DNA of 18,899 nucleotides from contig DMRT01000241.1 of the NCBI GenBank assembly GCA_003455235.1, forward strand, positions 1 to 18,899, in the 5' to 3' direction. Of this stretch, positions 7,840 to 14,763 are shown piece after piece. The notes under the pieces are model-generated. The model ran no database searches. It was given only the letters and a program-made list of their open reading frames with translations, and was not told where the DNA came from. A program made the position numbers and the translations under genes. Source of the stretch: Chitinophagaceae bacterium (GTDB lineage Bacteria > Bacteroidota > Bacteroidia > Chitinophagales > Chitinophagaceae). Position 1 is the stretch's first letter. Each line of letters starts with the position of its first letter.

Positions 7840-8253
7840 TTATTCCCCATCCACAATGCCGCCGTAATCGATCAGCAGTTCTTCGCCGGCAAGGATGTCC
7901 CGGGTGGTTTCAAAATAATCGCCGTCGTTGATGGAAATGAGATTCGGGGTATCGCTGTGGTTGAGGAAAAGTGAAAGGTCTATCTTTTTAAATCCCTGCG
8001 CCGGCACAAAATAATGGGAGTCGTCGTACAGGCAGTAATTACCCACAATGAACTGGGCATGTGCGGGCAGGGCTTCAATTTCTTTTTTGGAAATGCTGAT
8101 CCATTCATCCGCCGCATCGGGTTTGCCAAACATGTGGCGGCAGCCTTTGGGAATATCCCGCAGGGCAAATACACCCACGCCTTCCACGGGCGAAGGTTTC
8201 AGTATTACCCAGGTGTTGGAGGAGAGTTCGTTCAGCAGTTGGTCTTTGGTCAT
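7840..8253 (-). CDS. SET domain-containing protein, putative protein-lysine methyltransferase
   Basis: A 137-residue stand-alone SET domain. The signature segments are in order: GVGVFALRDIPKG (residues 25-37, the first SAM-binding strand), LFLNHSDTPNL (95-105, the NHS..PN pseudoknot motif) and AGEELLIDYG (122-131) with the expected catalytic tyrosine at 130. There is no pre-SET or post-SET cysteine cluster. In characterised proteins this fold transfers methyl groups from S-adenosylmethionine to lysine side chains; bacterial substrates are mostly unknown. The start codon overlaps the stop of the upstream YhhN-like gene (ATGA), implying translational coupling. The protein is cytoplasmic, with no signal or membrane segment. 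The target is not deducible from sequence. Confidence 0.9.
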   Translation of the reverse strand: MTKDQLLNELSSNTWVILKPSPVEGVGVFALRDIPKGCRHMFGKPDAADEWISISKKEIEALPAHAQFIVGNYCLYDDSHYFVPAQGFKKIDLSLFLNHSDTPNLISINDGDYFETTRDILAGEELLIDYGGIVDGE

Positions 8254-8924
8254 GATTCCTGTTCAATGTATCCGCGTACGATAAAATATTGGGCTGCACA
8301 GTAAGTGATCATGATCAATGCGCCGGCAGCGGCAAAGGGCTGGTAAAATTTGTTGACGGCCAGTAGTGAATCCGACAACACAAAAAATGCTGCGCCGGCA
8401 AGATAAGCGGCAGCGGCTTTCCGGTTTATTTTCAAAAAAACGTGCAGGCTGCTGAGCAGCATGCTGCAGATCACTGCAGCATACACCATCACCGGTATTT
8501 TCAGATCGGCCAGGTGGGGATACAAGAGCCAGACCAGGGAAACCCCATACGCAGCAACAAGTGCAATAAGCAGCGGGTATTTTTTTAATAAGGAAGGATT
8601 GCCGGACCTTATTTTCAGAAAATAACTGATGTAAAATAAATGAGTGATGAGAAAACAAACCAGCCCGAAAATGAAAAACAACGCATTTTTTGATTCAAAC
8701 AGCAGGAACACATCACCCGCCCATGAAAAAAAGAGCCCGGTCATCAGTAATGCCTTCCGGGCGGCCCTGGCAGGAGTTACATAAAGCAGCAGGAGCAAGG
8801 CAGGTACCAGCAGGGGTTTGGTGATGTAGTGCAGATTTTCCGACCCGGTAATAATGCCGGCGATGTTCATCAGCGCCAGCACCGCAAAGGCAAGGGTTAT
8901 TTTTTTCTGGTTGGATGATTGCAT
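8250..8924 (-). CDS. YhhN / TMEM86 family integral membrane protein
   Basis: A 224-residue, almost entirely hydrophobic protein with about eight predicted membrane segments. The family's conserved polar positions are present: ITKPL (34-38), FSWAGDVFLL (66-75), ITHLFY (93-98), the GAAFFVLSDSLLA segment (177-189) and YCAAQYF (208-214). Mammalian TMEM86 members and some bacterial relatives are lysoplasmalogenases that cleave the vinyl-ether bond of lysoplasmalogen; for most bacterial YhhN proteins the substrate is untested. The conserved aspartates near 71 and 185 match the expected catalytic region. It is the middle gene of a three-gene operon: 12 bases after the HU-like gene, with a 4-base overlap into the SET gene. 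The family call is strong, the enzymatic role inferred. Confidence 0.88.
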   Translation of the reverse strand: MQSSNQKKITLAFAVLALMNIAGIITGSENLHYITKPLLVPALLLLLYVTPARAARKALLMTGLFFSWAGDVFLLFESKNALFFIFGLVCFLITHLFYISYFLKIRSGNPSLLKKYPLLIALVAAYGVSLVWLLYPHLADLKIPVMVYAAVICSMLLSSLHVFLKINRKAAAAYLAGAAFFVLSDSLLAVNKFYQPFAAAGALIMITYCAAQYFIVRGYIEQES

Positions 8925-8936
8925 GACAGGCGCCTT

Positions 8937-9857
8937 CTATTTTAATTCGATGAAGGTACGGAAGGCGTAGAACAGCCGCAATGAATCCTTGATCCGGGTG
9001 GTATCACTGAGGGGCAGGTTGAATCCTTCGGCCAGTTTATAATGCACCGAATCGGTGGTATACATGATCACGTTGGGCTTGTTCAGCTCAATTTTCTTTT
9101 TCAGCGCTCCGCCCTGGCTCAATACCCGGAATACCACTTTAAAGGTATAACTGCCTTGTGCAACGGGTGGGGGAACGGCCGGAACTGAATCTTTTTTTGC
9201 CAGGGTTGACGAGTCCGTAACGGCAGGTGTTGTGGTATTACTGCCGGTGTCTGTTTGAGGCGGGGTAACAGGTACTTGGGTGGCTGTTTCAACCGCAGCA
9301 GGCTGTGGATTGCGCATAAAAAAATACCAGGCTGCAGCGCCCAGTATTCCAACCACCAGCAAGGCAGCAACAGTCATAAATGTTTTTTTAGTTCCTCCTC
9401 CGGACCGGCCGCTGTCGTCGCGGAATGAAAGATCGCCGTCGTCGGCTTTTTCCTTTACCACGGCCGGGGGCGCTTCTTCGGGTTTGGTGCTGAAACTGTA
9501 TCCCTGGGTGAACTGGTATTCGCCCTGCTGGTTTTTCAGCAGCATGCCCAGTCCTTCAATTTTAAATGGTTTGCCGATGTTGAGGAACTGCTTGCCCAGT
9601 ACCAGGTAGGAATCAAGATCGGCGGCAGCAAGGGGCCGCATCTTTCTTGTTTGCTCAACGATATAACTGATCAGTGCATCGTCTTCTGCCGCCCTTGAAT
9701 CAAACTGGAAGGAGATTGCATTCTCGGGAATGACGGTATCCTTGTCATTTTCTGCAGGCAGTACAAAGTCGGAAGAAAGGCGGAAGGTGCCGATTCCCTG
9801 GAGGGTAACTTCCTTGTGTTTGTAAAAATGCTGTACAAGCAGGTGTTCTATTTTCAT
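8937..9857 (-). CDS. Tandem HU-like (HU-CCDC81 type) domain protein with one membrane segment
   Basis: A 306-residue protein. Residues 1-35 (LLVQHFYKHKEV, then GIGTFRL) and about 60-120 (helices, then PFKIEGLGMLL) resemble the two tandem HU-like folds of Bacteroidota CCDC81-type proteins. A charged linker follows, then one transmembrane helix at 160-181 (FMTVAALLVVGILGAAAWYFF), a Thr/Pro-rich stalk, and a ~75-residue C-terminal domain (about 234-306) starting near GSYTFKVVFRVL. The expected topology is N-terminal HU part in the cytoplasm and C-terminal part in the periplasm. In this architecture the C-terminus is often a peptidoglycan-binding SPOR domain; here I cannot confirm SPOR. It heads an operon with the YhhN-like and SET genes and has a well-formed promoter 20 bases upstream. 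DNA or protein binding is unproven; the family assignment comes from the pattern, not a search. Confidence 0.75.
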   Translation of the reverse strand: MKIEHLLVQHFYKHKEVTLQGIGTFRLSSDFVLPAENDKDTVIPENAISFQFDSRAAEDDALISYIVEQTRKMRPLAAADLDSYLVLGKQFLNIGKPFKIEGLGMLLKNQQGEYQFTQGYSFSTKPEEAPPAVVKEKADDGDLSFRDDSGRSGGGTKKTFMTVAALLVVGILGAAAWYFFMRNPQPAAVETATQVPVTPPQTDTGSNTTTPAVTDSSTLAKKDSVPAVPPPVAQGSYTFKVVFRVLSQGGALKKKIELNKPNVIMYTTDSVHYKLAEGFNLPLSDTTRIKDSLRLFYAFRTFIELK

Positions 9858-9876
9858 CAGAATTGGTTGAGCGTAA

Positions 9877-9907
9877 CAAACCTACAAGATATTCGCTACA
9901 TAACAAA
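9877..9907 (-). promoter_or_regulatory. Bacteroidota-type promoter of the HU-like/YhhN/SET operon
   Basis: Read on the minus strand: TTTG (9907-9904), 19 bases, TAGGTTTG (9884-9877). This matches both the -33 and the TAnnTTTG -7 element at the usual spacing. The -7 box ends 19 bases before the ATG at 9857, giving a short leader. Confidence 0.78.
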
Positions 9908-10033
9908 GGGTTATGAAAGACAGTTTGAGTCGTGTTGTCAGTGCTGAAACAGGATATGTAATGGATAAATCAGCTGTAAGCGCTGCTTCTTTGCGGCTCC
10001 TGTTCATTGCCCAAATTGCCTTAGTTTTGCATC

Positions 10034-10375
10034 ATGATAACGGAAAAAGAGCAACAGTTTATTGTGTATTGGGAGCAGGAAAGAACGGCCCGGAGCACTG
10101 TACGCTCGAAGCTGCTGAGCGGCCTGCCGGTGGCGGTTTTGTTCAGTGTTCCGGTGTTGCTGCTGCTGTTTGTGGTATATGAGTTTTTCCCGGAGTGGTA
10201 TACCAAAATGTCGAAAGCAACAACGGGTACCTTTGTCACCATTGTGATTGCCGTTTTCATCTCCGTTCTTTTCTTTGCCTACTTCCGCATGCATTATAAG
10301 TGGGAGATGAATGAACAGTATTACCGGGAGCTGAAGAAAAAGGCGACCATTCCCGGTTCTGAAATCAAACAATAG
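10034..10375 (+). CDS. Small two-helix membrane protein, unknown function
   Basis: A 113-residue protein with an amphipathic charged N-terminus (EKEQQFIVYWEQERTARS), a first transmembrane helix at about 29-50 (LPVAVLFSVPVLLLLFVVY), a short loop, a second helix at about 64-85 (FVTIVIAVFISVLFFAYF), and a charged tail that includes KWEMNEQYYRELKKK. I recognise no named domain. It starts a plus-strand run of three genes: 10 bases separate it from the FKBP lipoprotein and that gene is 14 bases from the serine dehydratase, so they are probably co-transcribed. The ATG at 10034 is the only sensible start, since the next methionine lies between the helices. It is a real gene by coding pattern and operon position, but its role cannot be inferred. 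Confidence 0.8.
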   Translation: MITEKEQQFIVYWEQERTARSTVRSKLLSGLPVAVLFSVPVLLLLFVVYEFFPEWYTKMSKATTGTFVTIVIAVFISVLFFAYFRMHYKWEMNEQYYRELKKKATIPGSEIKQ

Positions 10376-10385
10376 CTACTGATAC

Positions 10386-10877
10386 ATGAACAAAAGACAA
10401 TTCTTCCTGGCGGGCATTACTGCCCTGCTTTTTTTAACCGGCGGATGTAAAAAATCATCCGACAATACCTGTGGGTATTCCGATGCCATTGTTACCATTC
10501 CGCCTTCCGAAGCCGCGGCTTTGCAGGCTTATGTGTCGGCCAACCGCCCGGCCGCCATTCAGCATTCCAGCGGTTTGTATTACGAAATGATCACCACGGG
10601 TACCGGCGCTTCTCCCGCTTCATTGTGCTCAAATGTAACGGTCAGGTATTCTGGTTACCTCACCAATGGAACCAAGTTCGACGAGAATCTTACGGGTGCC
10701 ACTTTTGCTCTTGGACAATTGATTGTGGGCTGGCAAAAGGGATTGCCCCTGGCAAAAACAGGCGGTACCATCAACCTGTATATTCCGCCATCATTGGGAT
10801 ACGGAGCCAACCAGGTGGGCAGTATACCCCCTAATTCCATTCTTGTATTCAGCATTCAGCTGGTAGCTGTTCAATAA
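10386..10877 (+). CDS. FKBP-type peptidyl-prolyl cis-trans isomerase lipoprotein
   Basis: A 163-residue protein with a lipoprotein-type signal peptide (basic MNKRQ start, hydrophobic LFLTGG, cysteine at 21 followed by KKSS). A ~55-residue spacer leads to an FKBP domain at about 70-163. FKBP hallmarks present are [18 protein letters not shown], the [19 protein letters not shown] segment with the core tryptophan, [10 protein letters not shown], and [17 protein letters not shown]. Such enzymes speed proline isomerisation in folding proteins. With a lipid anchor it would work in the periplasm or at the outer membrane, where many secreted and type IX cargo proteins fold. Two cysteines (C29 and C87) outside the lipobox could pair. 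It is co-directional with, and close to, its neighbours; a functional tie to serine degradation is not evident. Confidence 0.92.
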   Translation: MNKRQFFLAGITALLFLTGGCKKSSDNTCGYSDAIVTIPPSEAAALQAYVSANRPAAIQHSSGLYYEMITTGTGASPASLCSNVTVRYSGYLTNGTKFDENLTGATFALGQLIVGWQKGLPLAKTGGTINLYIPPSLGYGANQVGSIPPNSILVFSIQLVAVQ

Positions 10878-10891
10878 TAAAATCAATTCCA

Positions 10892-12319
10892 TTGAGCCAC
10901 GAAGCTATTTCGGTTTTTGACATGTTTAAAATAGGCGTGGGACCATCCAGCAGTCACACCCTGGGTCCCTGGCGTGCTGCCCAGCGCTTTACCAAAAGCC
11001 TGGAACAACAGGGATTGCTTAACCGGGTAACTGAACTGCGGGTGATCCTCTATGGTTCGCTTGCCAAAACAGGAGTAGGCCATGGAACCGATGTGGCCGT
11101 GCAACTGGGTTTGTGTGGCGATGATCCCGTGACCTTCGACGTAAATAATATCAATGCCAAGATTGCCGACATTAAACACATGAAAAAGATGGTGCTGGCC
11201 GGTAAACATGAAATTGATTTTGACCCGGCGGAAGACATCGAATTCCTGATGAGCGAATCGCTTCCCTTTCATCCCAACGGCTTAAGTTTCCTGGTAGCGC
11301 TTTCGCATGGCGAAAACATTGCCGAAACCTATTACTCCGTAGGGGGAGGCTTTGTGGTGAAGGAAGGAGAAGACCAGCATGCCGGCAGCGAAGTGCATCT
11401 GCCTTTTCCCATCAACACTGCTGATGAACTGGTGCATTGGTGTATGAAGACCGGGCTGAACATCAGCGACGTGGTAATGGAAAATGAGCATGCCTGGCGC
11501 AGCGAAAAAGAAACGAAAGACGGTGTACTCAATATCTGGCGGGTGATGAAGGAATGCATTTACCGCGGTTGCCATGCCGAAGGGGTATTACCCGGAGGCC
11601 TCCAGGTAAAGCGAAGAGGTGCCGGGCTCAATAAAAAACTGGTTGGTGACAGAACCTATACTGATTATGATGGCTGGCTGAAAATTGTAAAAGAAGGCGG
11701 CAGCAATTTCACCTATATACTCGATTGGGTAAGTTGTTTTGCACTGGCGGTAAATGAAGAGAATGCCAGCTTTGGCCGGGTGGTAACGGCTCCCACAAAC
11801 GGTGCTGCCGGTGTGATTCCTGCCGTGCTCCAGTATTATATTGCGTTTTGCGGAGGTGATTCGGAGGAAAAGATCATCCAGTTTTTATTAACGGCTTCCG
11901 AAGTGGGCAGCATCTTTAAAAAAGGAGCCACCATTTCTGCGGCCATGGGTGGATGCCAGGCCGAGATCGGTGTAAGCAGTGCCATGGCTGCTGCTGCATT
12001 AACCGAATGCCTCGGCGGAACGCAGCGGCAGACACTGATGGCGGCGGAGATTGCCATGGAACATCACCTCGGACTTACCTGCGATCCCATTGGCGGATTG
12101 GTGCAGGTACCCTGCATTGAACGCAATACCATGGGTGCCATCAAGGCCATAACAGCCAGCCAGCTGGCTTTGCAAAGCACACCGGATTATGCGAAAGTGA
12201 GTTTAGACGGTGTGATCAAAACCATGTGGGATACGGCACTTGACATGAACAGCAAGTATAAGGAAACGGCGGATGGCGGACTGGCGGTGAATGTGCCGTT
12301 GAGTTTGTCGGAATGCTAG
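10892..12319 (+). CDS. sdaA: L-serine ammonia-lyase (dehydratase), iron-sulfur type, single chain
   Basis: This 475-residue enzyme deaminates L-serine to pyruvate and ammonia in the cytoplasm using an oxygen-sensitive [4Fe-4S] cluster. The beta domain opens with [20 protein letters not shown]. The alpha domain carries [45 protein letters not shown] and VPCIERN. Cluster ligands are C355, C397 and C408; their spacing (42 and 11) equals that of C343/C385/C396 in the Legionella pneumophila enzyme. The last residue, C475, corresponds to the C-terminal cysteine that enters the active site of that enzyme as an internal inhibitor. TTG 10892 is preferred as start because the next ATG (10922) would remove the conserved SVFD segment. 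It is the last gene of the plus-strand run and converges with smpB across a 98-base gap holding an inverted repeat. Confidence 0.96.
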   Translation: MSHEAISVFDMFKIGVGPSSSHTLGPWRAAQRFTKSLEQQGLLNRVTELRVILYGSLAKTGVGHGTDVAVQLGLCGDDPVTFDVNNINAKIADIKHMKKMVLAGKHEIDFDPAEDIEFLMSESLPFHPNGLSFLVALSHGENIAETYYSVGGGFVVKEGEDQHAGSEVHLPFPINTADELVHWCMKTGLNISDVVMENEHAWRSEKETKDGVLNIWRVMKECIYRGCHAEGVLPGGLQVKRRGAGLNKKLVGDRTYTDYDGWLKIVKEGGSNFTYILDWVSCFALAVNEENASFGRVVTAPTNGAAGVIPAVLQYYIAFCGGDSEEKIIQFLLTASEVGSIFKKGATISAAMGGCQAEIGVSSAMAAAALTECLGGTQRQTLMAAEIAMEHHLGLTCDPIGGLVQVPCIERNTMGAIKAITASQLALQSTPDYAKVSLDGVIKTMWDTALDMNSKYKETADGGLAVNVPLSLSEC

Positions 12320-12325
12320 TTTATT

Positions 12326-12423
12326 GTTTGACGTTTGAAGTTTATGGTTTGATGTTAAACCAGTAAAATGAATTAAAGAGCTTTTAACCAGCCTACACCA
12401 ACCTCAAACTTCAAACCTTAAAC
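12326..12423. repeat. GTTT-rich imperfect inverted repeat between sdaA and smpB
   Basis: The left arm 12326-12349 and right arm 12400-12423 pair in 20 of 24 positions with a 50-base interior; the core TTTGAAGTTT / AAACTTCAAA is perfect. The right arm covers the last codons of smpB. It sits between convergent genes, so it could act as a bidirectional terminator. It resembles in style the element at 17768-17846, suggesting a dispersed intergenic repeat family. Confidence 0.6.
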
Positions 12424-12855
12424 TCCATATTTCCTCTTAATATCCCTGTCCATCTCTCTCTCTTTAATAGTTTCCCGTTTATCATAATGCTTTTTGCCTT
12501 TGCCGAGGCCGATTTCCATTTTAAAATAACCTGATTCGGCGAGGAAAATCCGAAGGGGGATGATGGAATATCCTTTCTCTTTTATTTTGGCTTCCAGGCG
12601 ACTGAGCTCTTTTTTATTGAGCAGCAGTTTGCGTTCCTGCATGGGCTGGTGATTGGTGTAGGTACCAAAAGCGTATTCGGATATGTGGAGACTTTTTACA
12701 AACAGTTCTCCTTTGTGAAAGTAACAGTAAGCATCGATGAAGCTGGCCTTGCCGGCCCTCAATGATTTGATCTCAGTGCCCGCCAGCACCATGCCGGCAA
12801 TATAAGTCTGCTCAAAAAAATAATCGTGGTATGCCTTGCGGTTCGAAATTTCCAA
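12418..12855 (-). CDS. smpB: SsrA-binding protein SmpB
   Basis: This 145-residue tmRNA partner is needed for trans-translation: it binds the tRNA-like domain of tmRNA and mimics the anticodon arm in stalled ribosomes. Family features in order are NRKAYHDYFFEQTYIAGMVL, the GTEIKSLRAGKASFIDAYC motif, the ELFVKSLHISEY strand, and a C-terminal tail with IGLGKGKKHYDKRETIKERE then DRDIKRKYGV. That tail is the basic helix which enters the empty mRNA channel. The length is slightly below the usual 150-160. It converges with sdaA, and its final codons overlap the right arm of the intergenic inverted repeat. A TACCTTTG box lies just upstream. The tmRNA gene itself is not in this window. Confidence 0.97.
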   Translation of the reverse strand: MEISNRKAYHDYFFEQTYIAGMVLAGTEIKSLRAGKASFIDAYCYFHKGELFVKSLHISEYAFGTYTNHQPMQERKLLLNKKELSRLEAKIKEKGYSIIPLRIFLAESGYFKMEIGLGKGKKHYDKRETIKEREMDRDIKRKYGV

Positions 12856-12869
12856 TGCGTAAGTTTTGG

Positions 12870-12877
12870 CAAAGGTA
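12870..12877 (-). promoter_or_regulatory. Candidate -7 promoter element of smpB
   Basis: TACCTTTG on the minus strand is a full match to TAnnTTTG, 14 bases before the smpB ATG. I find no TTTG-like -33 element at the usual distance, so the assignment is tentative. Confidence 0.4.
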
Positions 12878-12957
12878 AGTTGAATAGGGGAATGCTGGTT
12901 ATTTATGCGCTAAACAGCAACGTCAGAAAGGTATGAAATAGATAAAGAGTTTACTTA

Positions 12958-14454
12958 TTACACATCTGCAACTCCTTGAACCATTTCTAATTCATTGCGA
13001 TACATAAATGGAACCCAAAATCTAGGGTCGTCTTTATCACCTCTTTCTTCAAAGAAGCCAATATTGATAAGCTTTTGCGCAATCGATCTAGTCTCTTCCT
13101 TTGATATACCCCAAATGCTTGACAGAGTTTCAATTTTTTGTTCTGTCTTTTCTCCTGAAAGCTTCTGAATATACTTTTTTAGACTAGGATATTCAGCATA
13201 GATTGTCTGCTCAAGCCTTACTTTTGATACTTTGTCTAATGCAATTTTAAAAGCAGATCTTCCAATTAGGTTATCGTTTTCTAAATCATTTTGCCCTATT
13301 TGTATTCTTCTAATCTGTTCTGACTTTCCTTCATTTAATAAGTGAATAATTTCTCTAGGTGCAACTACTCCTGCTCCATCTTTAACCCTTGACAATATCC
13401 AATCAATAGTTTTTGGTTTTTTGTCTCCGATTTCAATTTGCTCTGGAAAAAATTTATAAAATATTTCTTCTTGTTTTCGGTAGTCATTCAAAATTGCATC
13501 CTTATTAATATTGAATTCAGAAGTTATTATTGAATTGTTTAGTAACCTCCTCATAATTAGGTTTACAATTGTTTCTTTTTTCCAACCAATTGTTGTTGTC
13601 TTAGTAATATGACTGGCTTCACGAAATCCTTGTTCAGTAATTCTTCTCCAAATATCAACACGTAAAAATATCTTTATCCTAAGATTACTGTAAGGAGTTA
13701 AATCTCGGTATACTTTGAATAAAGCCCTTAGGGCATTTGTTTCAAGTTCAAGGTTTTCAGAAAAGGCGATATCCAGCCGGTCTACTGCTATCCAAAGGCT
13801 AAATTTTTCTTCTTCCAATGCTTCTTGTAATGTCTGATAGAGGTAGTCAATAGAGCGCATTCCTTCATCAAGTTCATTGTTATCAGGCTCTCTAAATGCA
13901 ACTTTTAAGCTAAAGGACGTTGGCATTCCCGAAGCCCCATCAACACCCATTTTCGGCTCTATTGATTCAAGATTCATTACTTGTTTTATATAGTCTCTGC
14001 AGGCTTTAAGTATCGCTCTCAATCCTTTTTGTACAGGAATTAATTTTGCTTCAGTGAGAATTTTCTTTATTTCAATGAATTTTTTGGAATCGATATCCCA
14101 ATCGGCAAATTCGGAAACTGTAATAACAAGAAAATAAAGCTTCCATAACCGGATAAATTCAATTTCGGTAGTTGGTGGGTCAATATTTAAATTTTCAAAA
14201 ACAGTATTACCTCTTGGGTTCTCAGCAGTTGTTAATAAAATTGACTTATCAAATAGCTCTTGTTTCTTTGAATCTAAGATTGTATATAAAGCACTTTTCC
14301 CGGCTCCCTTTGTTCCATACACAATATCTATATTGTTGTCAAACAAAAGGCGCCAATCTTCAGTTCTTACAAAGTAATTATCTAAAGTTTCTACTTCATC
14401 TTCGGCAATTCTCTCTCCAAAATTAATTAGTTGTAGTAGTTCTATTTTTTCCAT
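12958..14454 (-). CDS. AT-rich P-loop ATPase, Sll1717-like, possibly acquired
   Basis: A 498-residue protein. The N-terminal region places a Walker A motif (GTKGAGKS, 47-54) after a short NYFVRTEDW segment. A Walker B-like strand is LWIAVDRLD (220-228), followed by FLRVDIW (263-269) resembling a sensor region. An all-helical part follows, then a winged-helix-like C-terminus at about 445-498 (LSSIWGISKEETRSIAQKL, then GFFEERG). The layout matches STAND/AAA-like ATPases; it resembles what databases call the Sll1717-family P-loop ATPase, a recollection rather than a search result. There is no signal or membrane helix. Three of its sequence lines counted by hand are 27-45% GC against about 50% in sdaA, and codons are AT-rich, so recent acquisition is likely. 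It stands alone between smpB and a type IX substrate. Function unknown; such genes often occur in defence or mobile contexts, but no partner gene is present. Confidence 0.8.
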   Translation of the reverse strand: MEKIELLQLINFGERIAEDEVETLDNYFVRTEDWRLLFDNNIDIVYGTKGAGKSALYTILDSKKQELFDKSILLTTAENPRGNTVFENLNIDPPTTEIEFIRLWKLYFLVITVSEFADWDIDSKKFIEIKKILTEAKLIPVQKGLRAILKACRDYIKQVMNLESIEPKMGVDGASGMPTSFSLKVAFREPDNNELDEGMRSIDYLYQTLQEALEEEKFSLWIAVDRLDIAFSENLELETNALRALFKVYRDLTPYSNLRIKIFLRVDIWRRITEQGFREASHITKTTTIGWKKETIVNLIMRRLLNNSIITSEFNINKDAILNDYRKQEEIFYKFFPEQIEIGDKKPKTIDWILSRVKDGAGVVAPREIIHLLNEGKSEQIRRIQIGQNDLENDNLIGRSAFKIALDKVSKVRLEQTIYAEYPSLKKYIQKLSGEKTEQKIETLSSIWGISKEETRSIAQKLINIGFFEERGDKDDPRFWVPFMYRNELEMVQGVADV

Positions 14455-14477
14455 AAACCCTTATATTAAATTCAATG

Positions 14478-14485
14478 CAAAGATA
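14478..14485 (-). promoter_or_regulatory. Candidate -7 promoter element of the ATPase gene
   Basis: TATCTTTG on the minus strand fully matches TAnnTTTG, 23 bases before the ATG at 14454. No clear -33 TTTG is seen at 17-23 bases upstream. A local promoter would let this AT-rich gene be expressed on its own. Confidence 0.45.
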
Positions 14486-14505
14486 CGTGACGTTATTAGT
14501 TCTTT

Positions 14506-14763
14506 TTATTTAATGATCGTCACATACCCCGTCACCGGTTCCCTGCCGCTGCCGGGCTCCAGTATATAATAATAGGTATCGTAGGGAAGGGGTTTGCCTT
14601 TATACTTTCCATCCCATGCTTTGTAATTGCCCCGGCTCTCATATACCAGCTGACCGGCTCGGGTGAATACCTGCAGGCGGTTATTGGGATAATCTTCGAG
14701 GTATTGAATTGTCCATACATCATTGATGCCATCGCCGTTGGGAGTAAAGGTATTCGGTATACG
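14506..14763 (-). other. Type B C-terminal sorting domain of the 764-residue protein
   Basis: These are the last 85 codons, with the same landmarks as the domain at 596-862: P-N-T-F-T-P-N-G-D-G-I-N-D, an LQVFTRAGQLVYES strand, WDGKYKG and a YDTYYYIL strand. Two such substrates in one window indicate an organism with a functional type IX secretion system encoded elsewhere. Confidence 0.93.

Noticed and set aside
10022..10029. TAGTTTTG, a full TAnnTTTG match just before the ATG at 10034
   Set aside because: It ends only 4 bases before the start codon and has no TTTG at the usual 17-23 base distance (nearest at 9990-9993, 28 bases away). It would need a leaderless transcript, so it is probably chance.
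9913..10182. Plus-strand frame of 89 codons overlapping the start of the small membrane protein
   Set aside because: It overlaps the better-supported 10034 frame, which has clear membrane helices and operon spacing; this one has no recognisable features.
14101..14426. Plus-strand frame at 14172-14426
   Set aside because: It is antisense to the Walker A region of the ATPase gene, with no promoter or domain; the ATPase motifs prove the minus-strand frame is the real one.
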